A stretch of DNA of 64,000 nt from Prolixibacter bellariivorans ATCC BAA-1284. GTDB taxonomy: Bacteria > Bacteroidota > Bacteroidia > Bacteroidales > Prolixibacteraceae. The position numbers and the translations under genes are program-made. The notes below the pieces were generated by a model. The model saw only the letters and a program-made list of their open reading frames with translations. It did no database searches and was not told the DNA's origin. Positions 33,626-42,386 of the stretch are shown here, one piece after another (within the stretch, counting starts at the first letter, position 1; each line of letters starts with the position of its first letter). Location: contig NZ_JHXO01000007.1 in assembly GCF_000621705.1 (NCBI RefSeq), positions 1-64,000 on the forward strand. Reading direction: 5' to 3'.

Positions 33626-34632
33626 CCTTTATTCTCTTTTTGTTGTAACCAAAGAAATAAGCTGCCCCCTAATAAACCGGTGATGACTCCAACCGGTAGC
33701 TCGTTGGGTTGAATAATCGTTCGGGCAATGGTGTCGCTGGCAGTAAGATAAATGGCTCCCGCAATGAAAGAGGCCGGAAGCAGTAAACGATAGTCGCTTC
33801 CGGTTAGCCGGCGCATGATATGTGGAACCAGTAAACCGACGAATCCGATGACGCCGGCCACGGCAACCGATACACCTGTTAGCAGGGAAGCCACGATAAA
33901 CAGCACCCGTATAGTCCGGTTGGTGTTTATACCTAGATGGCGCGCCGGCTCTTTACCCAGCCGGAGGGCATTGAGGGAATGGACAAACAAAGACGTAATC
34001 AGCAACCCACCCACAGACGTGACTGCTGCAATGGTAATTAACCAGGGCGAAGGTTCATCCAGTGAACCCATTGTCCAAAAAACGATTCCGTGCAAATCCT
34101 CAATCCGCGAAAGCGCCATGATAAGCATGAGCAACGATGATGTGATGAAACTAATCATTACCCCGGTCAGCAACATAGATGTTATCTGCACATTTCCTTT
34201 TCGGAGACTGAAGAGGTAGATAATCAGGATAATCAGGAAAGCGCCTGCAAAACCGGCAAACGGAATGGCGACGCTGCCAACCGATGCCTGCAAGCGAAGC
34301 ATCAGTGCCAGGCACACGCCCAGTGCAGCTCCACCTGATATGCCCAGTGTATAGGGTTCGACCAGAGGATTACGATAAATGCCTTGTAAAATCAATCCGG
34401 ATAAACTTAGCGCTCCTCCTACGGAGATGGCCAGTATGATCCTTGGCAATTTGAGTTTGCTCAGAATCTGGTAATCCATCACCGGCTGTTGATGCAGAAA
34501 TATTTTGGGTATTTGCCAAACGGAGATGTTTTCAATTCCCAGTGAAAGCGAAAACAGGACGGTCAGTACCAGTCCTGCCAAAAGGAGCAGAAGGATTGTC
34601 ATCCAGCGAATATGTCCGGTCGTGTTTGTCAT
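33613..34632 (-). CDS. btuC: Corrinoid ABC transporter permease
   Basis: About 339 residues with around 10 membrane helices of the FecCD/BtuC family: SLSGLILQGIYRNPLVEPYT, LGISGGAALGV, and GVIGFVGLLVPHIMRRLTG are typical. I chose the start at 34632 (MTNTTGHIRW), one base after the cobO stop; an upstream in-frame start at 34671 would overlap cobO by 38 bp. It forms the membrane pore with BtuD and receives substrate from BtuF. Confidence 0.9.
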   Translation of the reverse strand: MTNTTGHIRWMTILLLLLAGLVLTVLFSLSLGIENISVWQIPKIFLHQQPVMDYQILSKLKLPRIILAISVGGALSLSGLILQGIYRNPLVEPYTLGISGGAALGVCLALMLRLQASVGSVAIPFAGFAGAFLIILIIYLFSLRKGNVQITSMLLTGVMISFITSSLLMLIMALSRIEDLHGIVFWTMGSLDEPSPWLITIAAVTSVGGLLITSLFVHSLNALRLGKEPARHLGINTNRTIRVLFIVASLLTGVSVAVAGVIGFVGLLVPHIMRRLTGSDYRLLLPASFIAGAIYLTASDTIARTIIQPNELPVGVITGLLGGSLFLWLQQKENKGWKI

Positions 34633-34633
34633 G

Positions 34634-35164
34634 TTAAAACTCGATACCTTTGCGGGATGTAATACCTTCATCGTACGGATGTTTTATCTTTCGGATGTAG
34701 CTGACATAATCTGCGGCTTCCATGACTGCCTCCGTTGCCCCGCGTCCGGTAAGGACCAACTCCACGGAATCCGGCTTGTTTTTTATTAGCTTGAGTACCC
34801 GCTCCTCTTCAATAAAATGGTCTCTTACTGCAATATTCAGTTCATCCACAATCACCAAATCGAAGGTTTCTGAAGCAACCATTTTTTCTACGTGCTCCAT
34901 TCCCCTAATAGCATCATCTATCAAAGCTTCCCGTGGAATGCGCCGGCAACAGCCCGGATGGCCTTTGGCAAAAGAGTATACTTCGGCTCCCAGTTTCTGC
35001 AGGCTTTTAATCTCGGTGTACCCATAGACTTCCGGATCTTTATGAAAGCTGATATAGCAAACGCTGAGTCCGTGCCCCAGAGCACGTGTGGCCAGCCCGA
35101 CAGCTGCAGTCGTTTTTCCTTTCCCTTCTCCGGTATAAATGTGAATCAATCGTCGTTTAGTCAT
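34634..35164 (-). CDS. cobO: Corrinoid adenosyltransferase
   Basis: 176 residues. The P-loop YTGEGKGKTTAAVGLATRAL and the block VDELNIAVRDHFIEEERVL then ELVLTGRGA match the CobO/BtuR/CobA family, not the unrelated PduO type. It transfers the adenosyl group to the reduced corrinoid after uptake. The start overlaps the btuF stop by 8 bp. Confidence 0.94.
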   Translation of the reverse strand: MTKRRLIHIYTGEGKGKTTAAVGLATRALGHGLSVCYISFHKDPEVYGYTEIKSLQKLGAEVYSFAKGHPGCCRRIPREALIDDAIRGMEHVEKMVASETFDLVIVDELNIAVRDHFIEEERVLKLIKNKPDSVELVLTGRGATEAVMEAADYVSYIRKIKHPYDEGITSRKGIEF

Positions 35165-35999
35165 GTTGTTTGTTCTTTTGATGTTGATGAATCAGGTTGT
35201 CTACTTTCTCCAGTCCGTCGATAAACGAGACCGGGGTTGGGCTGCATAGCTGGTAAGAATCGACAATGAATACCCGGTGGTTCTGTACTGCCTTCAACTT
35301 GGGGAATTGTTCCCATCGCTTCTTTTCTTCCCGGCCGGCGATTCCCATGGTGACAATGATGATGACATCGGGGTTTTGGCGCAGCACTTCCTCCCGGGAA
35401 TAGAGCCCACTGGTGGCACTGTGCGCAATGTTGTTACCTCCTAACTGTGTGATAAAGTCATCCAAAAAGGTTCCGCCAATGGCTGTAAAGAGCGGTTTGG
35501 TTCCGATTTCCATGAATACAGCCGGATGAAAAGTTGGAGTGTGTTTGCTACGCAGCGCATTCAATCGTTCTTTTGATGCAGCCACAATCGAATCGGCACA
35601 CTTCGTCTTTCCCAGTCGACTGGCCAGACGCATAAACTGCTCACATATTTGATCGTAATTGAGGGGCTGCGGAAATACCTCCACTTTCAGTCCCATCTTT
35701 TTCAGTGTGGTTATCGTTTCCGGTGATGTTAAAGAGGTAGCAACAACCAAATCCGGTCGGAGCCGTACTACTTTTTCTACATTTACCTCCATGGCTGTGG
35801 CCACTTTCTCCACGTGTTTTGCTGCTTCCGGTACAACACAGTAACGGGTGTCGCCCACCAACCGGTGGCCGCTCCCCAGGAGGAATATCTCCTGGGTCAG
35901 CGACGGAGCCAGCGATATAATGCGTGTTGGTGGCTGGTTGCCCAGGCATACCGATACCCATAGAAGCAACGGCAGAATGCTGACAAGTTTTTTTCGCAT
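35157..35999 (-). CDS. btuF: Periplasmic corrinoid-binding protein
   Basis: 280 residues. Signal segment LVSILPLLLWVSVCLGN; the cysteine in SVC could make it a lipoprotein. The helical-backbone binding protein pattern is clear: IISLAPSLTQEIFLLGSGHR, LVGDTRYCVVP, VEKVVRLRPDLVVATS, and SREEVLRQNPDVIIIVTMG. It delivers corrinoid to BtuC-BtuD, whose genes follow in the same operon after cobO. Confidence 0.9.
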   Translation of the reverse strand: MRKKLVSILPLLLWVSVCLGNQPPTRIISLAPSLTQEIFLLGSGHRLVGDTRYCVVPEAAKHVEKVATAMEVNVEKVVRLRPDLVVATSLTSPETITTLKKMGLKVEVFPQPLNYDQICEQFMRLASRLGKTKCADSIVAASKERLNALRSKHTPTFHPAVFMEIGTKPLFTAIGGTFLDDFITQLGGNNIAHSATSGLYSREEVLRQNPDVIIIVTMGIAGREEKKRWEQFPKLKAVQNHRVFIVDSYQLCSPTPVSFIDGLEKVDNLIHQHQKNKQHD

Positions 36000-36012
36000 G
36001 GTTTCTTAACGT

Positions 36013-36660
36013 TTAAACAAGTGGAAGAAACCAGTGATTATCGCCGGTATACGGCTTTCCGCTAGTGAAAGAGACGGGCTGTTCAAAGATGGGGCCATCA
36101 AACACGAAGGAATGGTATTCTCCATTCTCGCCACACGGATCGATTCCTTCCAGTTCTTCCAGCATCGAGAAAAACGAGTTATCGAGCAGTTGGCCCAGCC
36201 ATTCTTCTTTTCCGACCCCTTGTCGCACCGAAACCGTCAGGGCTTTGAATCCCTGGGAGACAAATTCATTTGCCAGTGAACGGGTGTTTTCATTCCAAAG
36301 AGGAAAAACCGGTACAATGCCTGATTCGCGGCACACCCTTTCAATCCATACCTGGTGGGCTTCCAGGTAAATGTCACCAAAGATACCCCCTTCAATGCCG
36401 TCTTTCTTCAGCCGGGCAATGACCTCTTTGAGTTTCGTTTCATAGTTTGCGCGTCCGGTAGGTTGAAAAACCATCGGAATGTTCATGGCCTGTGACTGCC
36501 GTTCAAGCAGTTCGCGGTTCAGTCCGTGCGAAAGAGAACGCAGTCCGTCCTCCGCACACATGTTCAGCAGACAGGCTACCTGGTGCTCCTTGCCGGATAA
36601 TACCCGGTGTAAGGCAAGCATACAGTCTTTCCCGCCGCTGAACGATGAAAATAATTTCAT
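36013..36660 (-). CDS. DUF71/COG2102 ATP-pyrophosphatase-fold protein (diphthine-ammonia-ligase-like), B12-associated
   Basis: About 215 residues from ATG 36660. The PP-loop is KLFSSFSGGKDCMLALHRVL, and GIEGGIFGDIYLEAHQVWIE is the second conserved block of the family. Bacteria do not make diphthamide; DUF71 proteins in B12 operons were previously proposed from comparative genomics to act in corrinoid salvage, possibly an ATP-dependent amidation. It is the first gene after a cobalamin riboswitch, 13 nt before btuF. The upstream start at 36684 adds eight residues without a domain. Confidence 0.82.
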   Translation of the reverse strand: MKLFSSFSGGKDCMLALHRVLSGKEHQVACLLNMCAEDGLRSLSHGLNRELLERQSQAMNIPMVFQPTGRANYETKLKEVIARLKKDGIEGGIFGDIYLEAHQVWIERVCRESGIVPVFPLWNENTRSLANEFVSQGFKALTVSVRQGVGKEEWLGQLLDNSFFSMLEELEGIDPCGENGEYHSFVFDGPIFEQPVSFTSGKPYTGDNHWFLPLV

Positions 36661-36787
36661 GGTACAGCTCATTTGGGCCGGCATCAGCCAACCGATTCAA
36701 CAAATGAGGAGAAATACAAATACAGTATCGCTTATGACGCTGTATCCGATACTTTCTTCCCGAAGTCTCGAATAATTATTGTGTAAA

Positions 36788-36950
36788 TGGCAGGTCTTCT
36801 GGCTCTCCCCGTTTCAGGCGCCTTCCCATCCCCGTGTTAGCGGGACAGTGGCAGGGTATGCCTGGAACATCGTTGGGGATTACAGCTGCGGGTACAGCTC
36901 CGGAATTTCACCGGATTCCCGTTTTAAGACTATTCCCGAATGAGGAAATC
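36788..36950 (-). ncRNA. Cobalamin riboswitch upstream of DUF71-btuF operon
   Basis: On the minus strand: ACGGGAATCCGGTGAAATTC, CGGAGCTGTACCCGCAGCTG, then TAATCCCC, GCCACTGTCCCGC, GGGAAGGCGCCTG and AGCCAGAAGACCTGCCA, the full set of B12-element blocks. It ends about 128 nt before the ATG at 36660. A minus-strand -7 element TACCTTTG (36968-36975) lies just upstream. Confidence 0.95.
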
Positions 36951-36967
36951 GTCACCATAACTTCGAG

Positions 36968-36975
36968 CAAAGGTA
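36968..36975 (-). promoter_or_regulatory. -7 promoter element for the second cobalamin operon
   Basis: TACCTTTG on the minus strand matches TAnnTTTG and lies about 18 bp upstream of the riboswitch. No clear TTG is at the standard spacing, so only the -7 part is supported. Confidence 0.6.
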
Positions 36976-37174
36976 AAGAGATTTTTTTGTTAAATGGAAA
37001 AACAACTGCATGTATTTTTTCCTATGTCAGAAAAAGAGTGGTGACAGAAAGGAGCAACCTGAATTTTCAGGAAAATAGAATAAAACAATGGTTGTTTCCA
37101 GCGGTGCTTGATGTTGTGCTATGAGAGGATATGCCATAGCAATAAATCCCGTTATTCGGTATTCGGCGCCGGTA

Positions 37175-37435
37175 GTTGTAAATACCCGTGTCAGGTACTT
37201 ATAACTACCGGCTGGGGGATAAGGTAACTACCATTGGCCGGTAGTTAGTACTACCGGGAGCAGGAACTGATAACTACCTACGGATGGTAGTTAGTACTAC
37301 ACGCAGCAGATCCTTATAACGATTCTCCTCTGATCCTTATAACCTTTTTCGGAAAAGGGTTACTACCATCTGTTGCCGATCCTTATAAGGATCTTCATCT
37401 GATCCCTATAAGGGTTTTTATGGGGGAGTTGTAAG
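37175..37435. repeat. 23-bp tandem repeat array, inverted copy
   Basis: Units begin every 23 bp at 37198, 37221, 37244, 37267, 37290, 37313, 37336, 37359, 37382 and 37405. Read on the minus strand they are the GTTATAAGG / GTACTAAGG units of the arrays at 7771 and 45670. It lies between the cobalamin and thiamine operons, with no gene inside. Confidence 0.85.
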
Positions 37436-37474
37436 CAGTTTAATGACCGGGATGCAAATTTGTTGTGCCGGATG

Positions 37475-37503
37475 TTGCCAAAAATGAAATTTTGATACCT
37501 TTG
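37475..37503 (+). promoter_or_regulatory. Promoter of the thiamine operon
   Basis: TTG (37475-37477), an 18-nt spacer and TACCTTTG (37496-37503) match the Bacteroidota TTG / TAnnTTTG promoter. Transcription would begin directly at the TPP riboswitch. Confidence 0.85.
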
Positions 37504-37509
37504 CCTTAT

Positions 37510-37596
37510 CTCGTTAGGGGTGTCTGCCGGAGAAATGGCGGGCTGAGATTATACCCTTTAAACCTGAAATGTATCATAACAGCGGAGGGAAACGAG
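37510..37596 (+). ncRNA. TPP riboswitch (THI element)
   Basis: P1 is CTCGTT (37510-37515) with AACGAG (37591-37596). The conserved cores AGGGGTGTC, GGCTGAGATTATACCC, AACCTGAAATGTATCATAAC and AGCGGAGGGAAACG are in canonical order. It precedes thiM by about 155 nt, with a terminator between. Confidence 0.95.
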
Positions 37597-37633
37597 GATT
37601 GTATTTGTCAATTCATTCGATAGAATAGATACA

Positions 37634-37668
37634 AGCCGTTTCGCAGTTCTGCGGAGCGGCTTTTTTTA
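37634..37668 (+). terminator. Intrinsic terminator between TPP riboswitch and thiM
   Basis: AGCCGTTTCGCAG (37634-37646) pairs with CTGCGGAGCGGCT (37649-37661), followed by a T-run. Its position in the leader suggests that TPP binding controls transcription termination before thiM. Confidence 0.85.
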
Positions 37669-37752
37669 TTGAATGGATGGAGAGCAGACGTGTTCGGATC
37701 AAATACATTTTCCTGAAATCCGGTTGTTAATGGTGCTCAAAAAGCAAGAGTT

Positions 37753-38547
37753 ATGATTGATGCAAAATCCATTAGCACTGATTTGAAAGCGGTACGGGAG
37801 CAATCGCCCCTGGTACACAACATCACCAATTACGTGGTGATGAATAACACGGCCAATGCCTTACTGGCCGTAGGGGCTTCCCCGGTGATGGCCCACGCGC
37901 CGGAGGAAGTAGCCGATATGATCCAAATCGCCTCGGCGTTGGTGATCAACATGGGAACACTTAGCCGGCATTGGGTTGACGCGATGCTGCTGGCAGGAAA
38001 AGCCGCCAGGGGAAAAGGTATCCCCGTTGTTTTCGATCCGGTTGGAGTAGGGGCTACCCCTTACCGAAACGAAGTAGCCGCCCAGATACTGGAACAATGT
38101 AGGCCGGATATTATCCGGGGCAATGGTTCAGAAATTATGGCTTTGGCCAATACCAAAACACGAACGAAAGGGGTGGACAGTATTATGACCAGTCGTTCGG
38201 CGCTCGATAGTGCTAAAGAGTTGGCCAGCCAAAATGGGGCAGTCGTGGTGATCAGCGGTCCGGAGGATCTCATCACGGATGGAACCCATGTCCACACCAT
38301 TAAAAACGGCTCCCTTCTCATGCCGAAAGTAACCGGAATGGGATGTACGGCGACAGCTTTGACAGGGGCATTTGCAGCAGTCAACAGCGACGCATTGAAA
38401 GCGGCCGCACATGCTATGGCCGTGATGGGAATCGCCGGTGAACTGGCCACCAAAAAATCCTCCGGTCCGGGTTCACTACAGCTTCAGTTTATCGATATGC
38501 TTTACCAGCTATCGGAAGCCGATATCGCACAAATCTTCCTGCCATGA
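37753..38547 (+). CDS. thiM: Hydroxyethylthiazole kinase
   Basis: 264 residues. REQSPLVHNITNYVVMNNTA, LAVGASPVMAHAPEEVADM, VVFDPVGVGATPYRN and MGCTATALTGAF are ThiM signatures; GNGSEIMAL lies in the substrate/ATP region. The enzyme phosphorylates salvaged hydroxyethylthiazole. It is the first gene of the TPP-controlled operon and overlaps thiE by 4 bp. Confidence 0.95.
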   Translation: MIDAKSISTDLKAVREQSPLVHNITNYVVMNNTANALLAVGASPVMAHAPEEVADMIQIASALVINMGTLSRHWVDAMLLAGKAARGKGIPVVFDPVGVGATPYRNEVAAQILEQCRPDIIRGNGSEIMALANTKTRTKGVDSIMTSRSALDSAKELASQNGAVVVISGPEDLITDGTHVHTIKNGSLLMPKVTGMGCTATALTGAFAAVNSDALKAAAHAMAVMGIAGELATKKSSGPGSLQLQFIDMLYQLSEADIAQIFLP

Positions 38548-39191
38548 CTTCCTTCGATTTAAGCCTGTACCTGGTGACCGATCGGGAACTGTCGAAAGGC
38601 CGTTCACTCAGCTATATCGTGGAGGAAGCGGTAAAAGGAGGGGTGACGATGGTTCAGCTACGGGAAAAGGATTGCACGACCCGCGAATTCTATGAGCTGG
38701 GGATGCGGATGAAAGCTTTGCTCTCTCCCTTAAGCATCCCGCTAATCATCAACGACCGGCTGGATATTGCCCTCGCTGTAGATGCGGACGGATTACATAT
38801 CGGGCAAAGCGACATGCCCTGGCAGGTGGCCCGCCGGATTTTGGGAAAGGATAAAATCCTGGGCTTATCGGTCGAAACAATGCAACAGGCAGAAGAAGCC
38901 AACCGGATGGATGTGGATTATATCGGGATTTCACCGGTGTTTGCCACATTAACCAAAACCGATACGCTGCAGCTGTTTGGTTTGAACGGGTTAAAAGAAG
39001 CAACCTCCCTGTCCCGGCATCCGGCAGTAGCCATTGGAGGGATCAATCTGCAAAATGCAGCGCAGGTAGTGAATAGCGGAGCCGATGGCATTGCGGTTGT
39101 TTCAGCCATTGCATCTGTCGATAATCCCAGACAAGCTGCCAGAGAACTCAAATTGACAATCAAAAAAGAAGTACCCAATGAAATGGAATGA
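38544..39191 (+). CDS. thiE: Thiamine-phosphate synthase
   Basis: 215 residues, TIM-barrel type. YLVTDRELSKGRSLSYIVEE, TMVQLREKDCTTREFYE, IINDRLDIALAVDADGLHIG and IGISPVFATLTKTD show the pyrophosphate- and thiazole-phosphate-binding residues. It couples HMP-PP with thiazole phosphate to give thiamine phosphate. It overlaps tenA by 14 bp. Confidence 0.95.
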   Translation: MTSFDLSLYLVTDRELSKGRSLSYIVEEAVKGGVTMVQLREKDCTTREFYELGMRMKALLSPLSIPLIINDRLDIALAVDADGLHIGQSDMPWQVARRILGKDKILGLSVETMQQAEEANRMDVDYIGISPVFATLTKTDTLQLFGLNGLKEATSLSRHPAVAIGGINLQNAAQVVNSGADGIAVVSAIASVDNPRQAARELKLTIKKEVPNEME

Positions 39192-39825
39192 ACAGGCCTG
39201 GAAGGCCAGTGAAGACGTATATGCAGCCATTTTAAAGCTGCCCTTTTTGCACGAATTGATGAACGGCACGCTGCCGAAAGAGAAATTCTTTTTCTACCTG
39301 CAGCAGGATGCTCTCTACCTGGCCGAATACGGTAAAATCCTGGCAGGCATTGCGGCCCGGTTGGACCGGAAGGAATGGCGGGAAGCCTTTCTGCATTTCT
39401 CATCCGATACAGTGGCTGTAGAACAGGCCCTGCATCAGCTTTACCTTAACGGGACAACCAATCGTACCGAACCGACTCCCTCTTGTCAGCTCTACACCGG
39501 ATTCATGTACCGGCAACTGACCGGGGCTTCCATCGAAGAGGTGGTGGCATCGGTCCTGCCTTGTTTTTTGGTATACAAGAAGGTCGGAGATTATATCCAG
39601 GCGAATCAAACGGCCGGGGATAACCCGTACCAGTCATGGATTGATACGTACGGAGGTGAGGATTTCGCTCTTGCGGTGGAACAGGCCCTTTCGATAGGAG
39701 ACGAATTGGCTGTTCGGAGCACGGAAGAACGTAGGGAGGGTATGACACGAGCCTTTATAAAAGGATGTCAACTGGAGTGGATGTTTTGGGACAGCGCCTG
39801 GCGAAAGGAAGCATGGCCTGTTTAA
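39178..39825 (+). CDS. tenA: TenA-family thiaminase II / aminopyrimidine aminohydrolase
   Basis: 215 residues, all-helical. FLHELMNGTLPKEKFFFYLQ then QDALYLAEYGK and EVVASVLPCFLVYKKVGDYI (catalytic-site cysteine) with YQSWIDTYGGEDF are TenA features. It releases HMP from degraded thiamine precursors, fitting the salvage character of the operon. The overlaps with thiE (14 bp) and the start region of thiL indicate tight cotranscription. Confidence 0.92.
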   Translation: MKWNEQAWKASEDVYAAILKLPFLHELMNGTLPKEKFFFYLQQDALYLAEYGKILAGIAARLDRKEWREAFLHFSSDTVAVEQALHQLYLNGTTNRTEPTPSCQLYTGFMYRQLTGASIEEVVASVLPCFLVYKKVGDYIQANQTAGDNPYQSWIDTYGGEDFALAVEQALSIGDELAVRSTEERREGMTRAFIKGCQLEWMFWDSAWRKEAWPV

Positions 39826-39848
39826 TGAATCATGAAAACCAACGAAAA

Positions 39849-40850
39849 ATGAAACTCAGGGAAATAGGTGAATTCGGTTTTATTGAACGATTTTCACCGG
39901 AATTCAAATCATTGCAGACACAGGATATCACCGGGATTGGTGACGACTGTGCCGTTCTGCCCATGAACGAGTCGGAAGACCTTCTGGTCACGACGGATAT
40001 GCTGGTGGAAGATATTCACTTTCTTCGGGATGGGATCACTCCCCGGCAACTGGGATATAAATCGGTGGCCGTTAACCTGAGCGATATTGCTGCGATGGGG
40101 GGAGAACCGCTGGGGACATTTCTTTCCATTGCCATTCCCCCGGAAATAGATGTGGAATACCTCGATGAACTGATGAAGGGGTATCACGAGATATCGGTAA
40201 AATACAAGGTCCCGTTACTGGGGGGAGACACCACCCGGTCAGTTAAACACCTGGCGATTAATGTCAGTGTACTGGGGAAATGTCCAAAGGGAATGGCGCG
40301 CCTTCGTTCCATGGCGGAGACCGGCGATGTGATTTGCACTACCGGGTACCTCGGCGATTCGGGAGGCGGACTGAAGGTTTTATTGGAGAAGGTAGCGCTG
40401 ACTGCCAACTGCGATAATTTACTGAAACGACACCATTTGCCCGAACCACGTCTGCCCGAAGGGCGCTTCCTGCAAGATTTCCCCGGTGTACATGCCATGA
40501 TGGATGTATCCGACGGGATTGCATCCGATTTGAAGCATATCTTAAAAGCTTCCGGTAAAACGGCCCGGGTCCACCTTGACCAGCTTCCGGTTTCTCACAG
40601 TTTGAGGAAGGTTTGCGAAGAGCAGCGCTGGAATGTTGAGGAGCTGGCTACCGGTGGAGGAGAGGATTATGAATTGCTTTTTACGGTTGAGGGGCAACAG
40701 TTGGAGAAGTTGCAGGAAGAATTCCTCCGGAAATTTAATCAACCGGTTTACCCGGTCGGAACCATCGAAGAGGGAGAACCGGCTATTCAATGGTTCCGGA
40801 ACGGACAAGCAGTCACCTTTGCCAAAGGCGGTTTTAATCATTTTTTGTAA
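39849..40850 (+). CDS. thiL: Thiamine-monophosphate kinase
   Basis: About 333 residues from ATG 39849 (MKLREIGEFGFIERFS), the usual ThiL start. GIGDDCAVLPMNESEDLLVT, TDMLVEDIHF, VAVNLSDIAAMGGEP and GGDTTRSVKHLAI are the AIRS-family ATP and magnesium motifs. It converts TMP to TPP. A start at 39825, overlapping the tenA stop, would add eight residues. Confidence 0.95.
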   Translation: MKLREIGEFGFIERFSPEFKSLQTQDITGIGDDCAVLPMNESEDLLVTTDMLVEDIHFLRDGITPRQLGYKSVAVNLSDIAAMGGEPLGTFLSIAIPPEIDVEYLDELMKGYHEISVKYKVPLLGGDTTRSVKHLAINVSVLGKCPKGMARLRSMAETGDVICTTGYLGDSGGGLKVLLEKVALTANCDNLLKRHHLPEPRLPEGRFLQDFPGVHAMMDVSDGIASDLKHILKASGKTARVHLDQLPVSHSLRKVCEEQRWNVEELATGGGEDYELLFTVEGQQLEKLQEEFLRKFNQPVYPVGTIEEGEPAIQWFRNGQAVTFAKGGFNHFL

Positions 40851-40880
40851 TCCAACGTATGTGAAAACATGGAGTAACCT

Positions 40881-41687
40881 ATGCAATACAAACGAGTTTT
40901 AACCATTGCCGGAAGCGACCCCAGCGGAGGGGCAGGCATCCAGGCCGACCTGAAAACCATGTCGGCCTGCGGATGTTTTGGAACGACAGCCATAACAGCC
41001 ATCGTTGACGAGAATACAGTAGGTGTTTACGGAGTCCATCCGGTGCCTATCGATTTTGTGAAAGGACAAATCAAATCGGTAGTGGAAGATATCGGTGTGG
41101 ATGCGGTTAAAATCGGGATGCTGCACTCTTCAGAATTGATTCGGGCCGTAAAAGAGACCTTATCGTTTTACGGGCTCACCAATATCGTTCTTGACCCGGT
41201 GATGGTGGCCACATCCGGAGATAAGCTTTTACAGGACGAAGCCATATCGACTTTGCAAAACGAACTGATTCCCATGGTACGGGTGATAACGCCCAATATC
41301 CCGGAAGCAGAGATTCTATCCGGCAGGACCATCCGAAAACAATCCGACCTGCCGGAAGTAATAAAAAGTCTTTCCTGTAACGGAACCGTTTCGGTTTTGC
41401 TCAAAGCGGGGCACCTGAGTGAGGAAGAGTTGACCGATGTTTTTTATAATGCCGAAACGGATGAAATCATAGAGCTACGTTCGAAGCGTATCATGACCCG
41501 GAATACACATGGAACCGGATGTACCTTTTCGTCAGCAGTGGCATCGTTCCTGGCACACCAGCTCCCGTTGAACGAGGCAGTAAGAGAAGCGAAAAATTAC
41601 ATGAACCAGGCCATTGCCGAAGGTTCGAAATACGAAATCGGGAAGGGACATGGTCCGGTTCACCATTTTTATCATTTTTGGAAATGA
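40881..41687 (+). CDS. thiD: Hydroxymethylpyrimidine / phosphomethylpyrimidine kinase
   Basis: 268 residues. VLTIAGSDPSGGAGIQADLK and MSACGCFGTTAITAIV are the ThiD N-terminal motif; MVATSGDKLLQDEAI and NTHGTGCTFSSAVASFLA are the central and anion-hole motifs. It makes HMP-P and HMP-PP for ThiE. Three nt separate it from the following HAD gene. Confidence 0.94.
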   Translation: MQYKRVLTIAGSDPSGGAGIQADLKTMSACGCFGTTAITAIVDENTVGVYGVHPVPIDFVKGQIKSVVEDIGVDAVKIGMLHSSELIRAVKETLSFYGLTNIVLDPVMVATSGDKLLQDEAISTLQNELIPMVRVITPNIPEAEILSGRTIRKQSDLPEVIKSLSCNGTVSVLLKAGHLSEEELTDVFYNAETDEIIELRSKRIMTRNTHGTGCTFSSAVASFLAHQLPLNEAVREAKNYMNQAIAEGSKYEIGKGHGPVHHFYHFWK

Positions 41688-41690
41688 ATT

Positions 41691-42347
41691 ATGAAGCAGA
41701 AGATTGAGGCAGTAATTTTTGATATGGACGGAGTCATCATTGATTCCGAAGCCATCTGGAAAAGGGCGGAACAGGAAGTTTTTTCATCGGTTGGCGTAGA
41801 ATTGTCATCGGAATTGTGTGAGCTTACACAAGCGATGACCACGGCTGCGGTGACCCGTTTTTGGTACGAGCGGTTTCCCTGGAAGGAAAAGTCGTTGACG
41901 GAAGTTGAATACTCCGTGATTGAACGAGTGGCTGATCTAATCAGGGACGAAGGGACGGCGATTGATGGTGTGGAACGTTTTATCAGGGATATCAAACACC
42001 GGGGATACAAAATCGGGTTGGCTACCAATTCTCCCGCCATGCTCATTCCTGTTGTCCTGGAAAAACTGGGAATCAGCGACTATTTCGATGCAATTGCTTC
42101 AGCAGAACATGAACCGGAAGGGAAACCTAATCCTTCAGTTTATTCATCGGTTATTAAAAAGTTGGGATTAACACCGGCGACTTGTGTGGCCATTGAAGAT
42201 TCCCTGTCGGGATTAGTAGCAGCCAGGAAGGCCGGAATGAAAACCATTGCCATTGTCAATGGTGCCCATGCAAGCGCGGAGTTCGGAATAGCCGATTTGA
42301 TAGTAAATCATTACGGTGAACTGGATTTAAAAACTGAAAATTATTGA
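41691..42347 (+). CDS. HAD-superfamily phosphatase, beta-phosphoglucomutase-like
   Basis: 218 residues. Motif I IFDMDGVIIDSEAIW, motif II LATNSPAM, motif III lysine in PEGKPNPSVY, and motif IV CVAIEDSLSGLVAARKAGMK are all intact, with an alpha-helical cap after motif I. It resembles the hexitol-/sugar-phosphatase-like subgroup. It starts 3 nt after thiD, so it is part of the thiamine operon; since ThiL already makes TPP from TMP, the phosphatase may act on a degraded or damaged precursor. Substrate not predictable. Confidence 0.82.
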   Translation: MKQKIEAVIFDMDGVIIDSEAIWKRAEQEVFSSVGVELSSELCELTQAMTTAAVTRFWYERFPWKEKSLTEVEYSVIERVADLIRDEGTAIDGVERFIRDIKHRGYKIGLATNSPAMLIPVVLEKLGISDYFDAIASAEHEPEGKPNPSVYSSVIKKLGLTPATCVAIEDSLSGLVAARKAGMKTIAIVNGAHASAEFGIADLIVNHYGELDLKTENY

Positions 42348-42386
42348 TTAGGAAGACGGAGAAATGATTAAACTCAATTAGTATTT

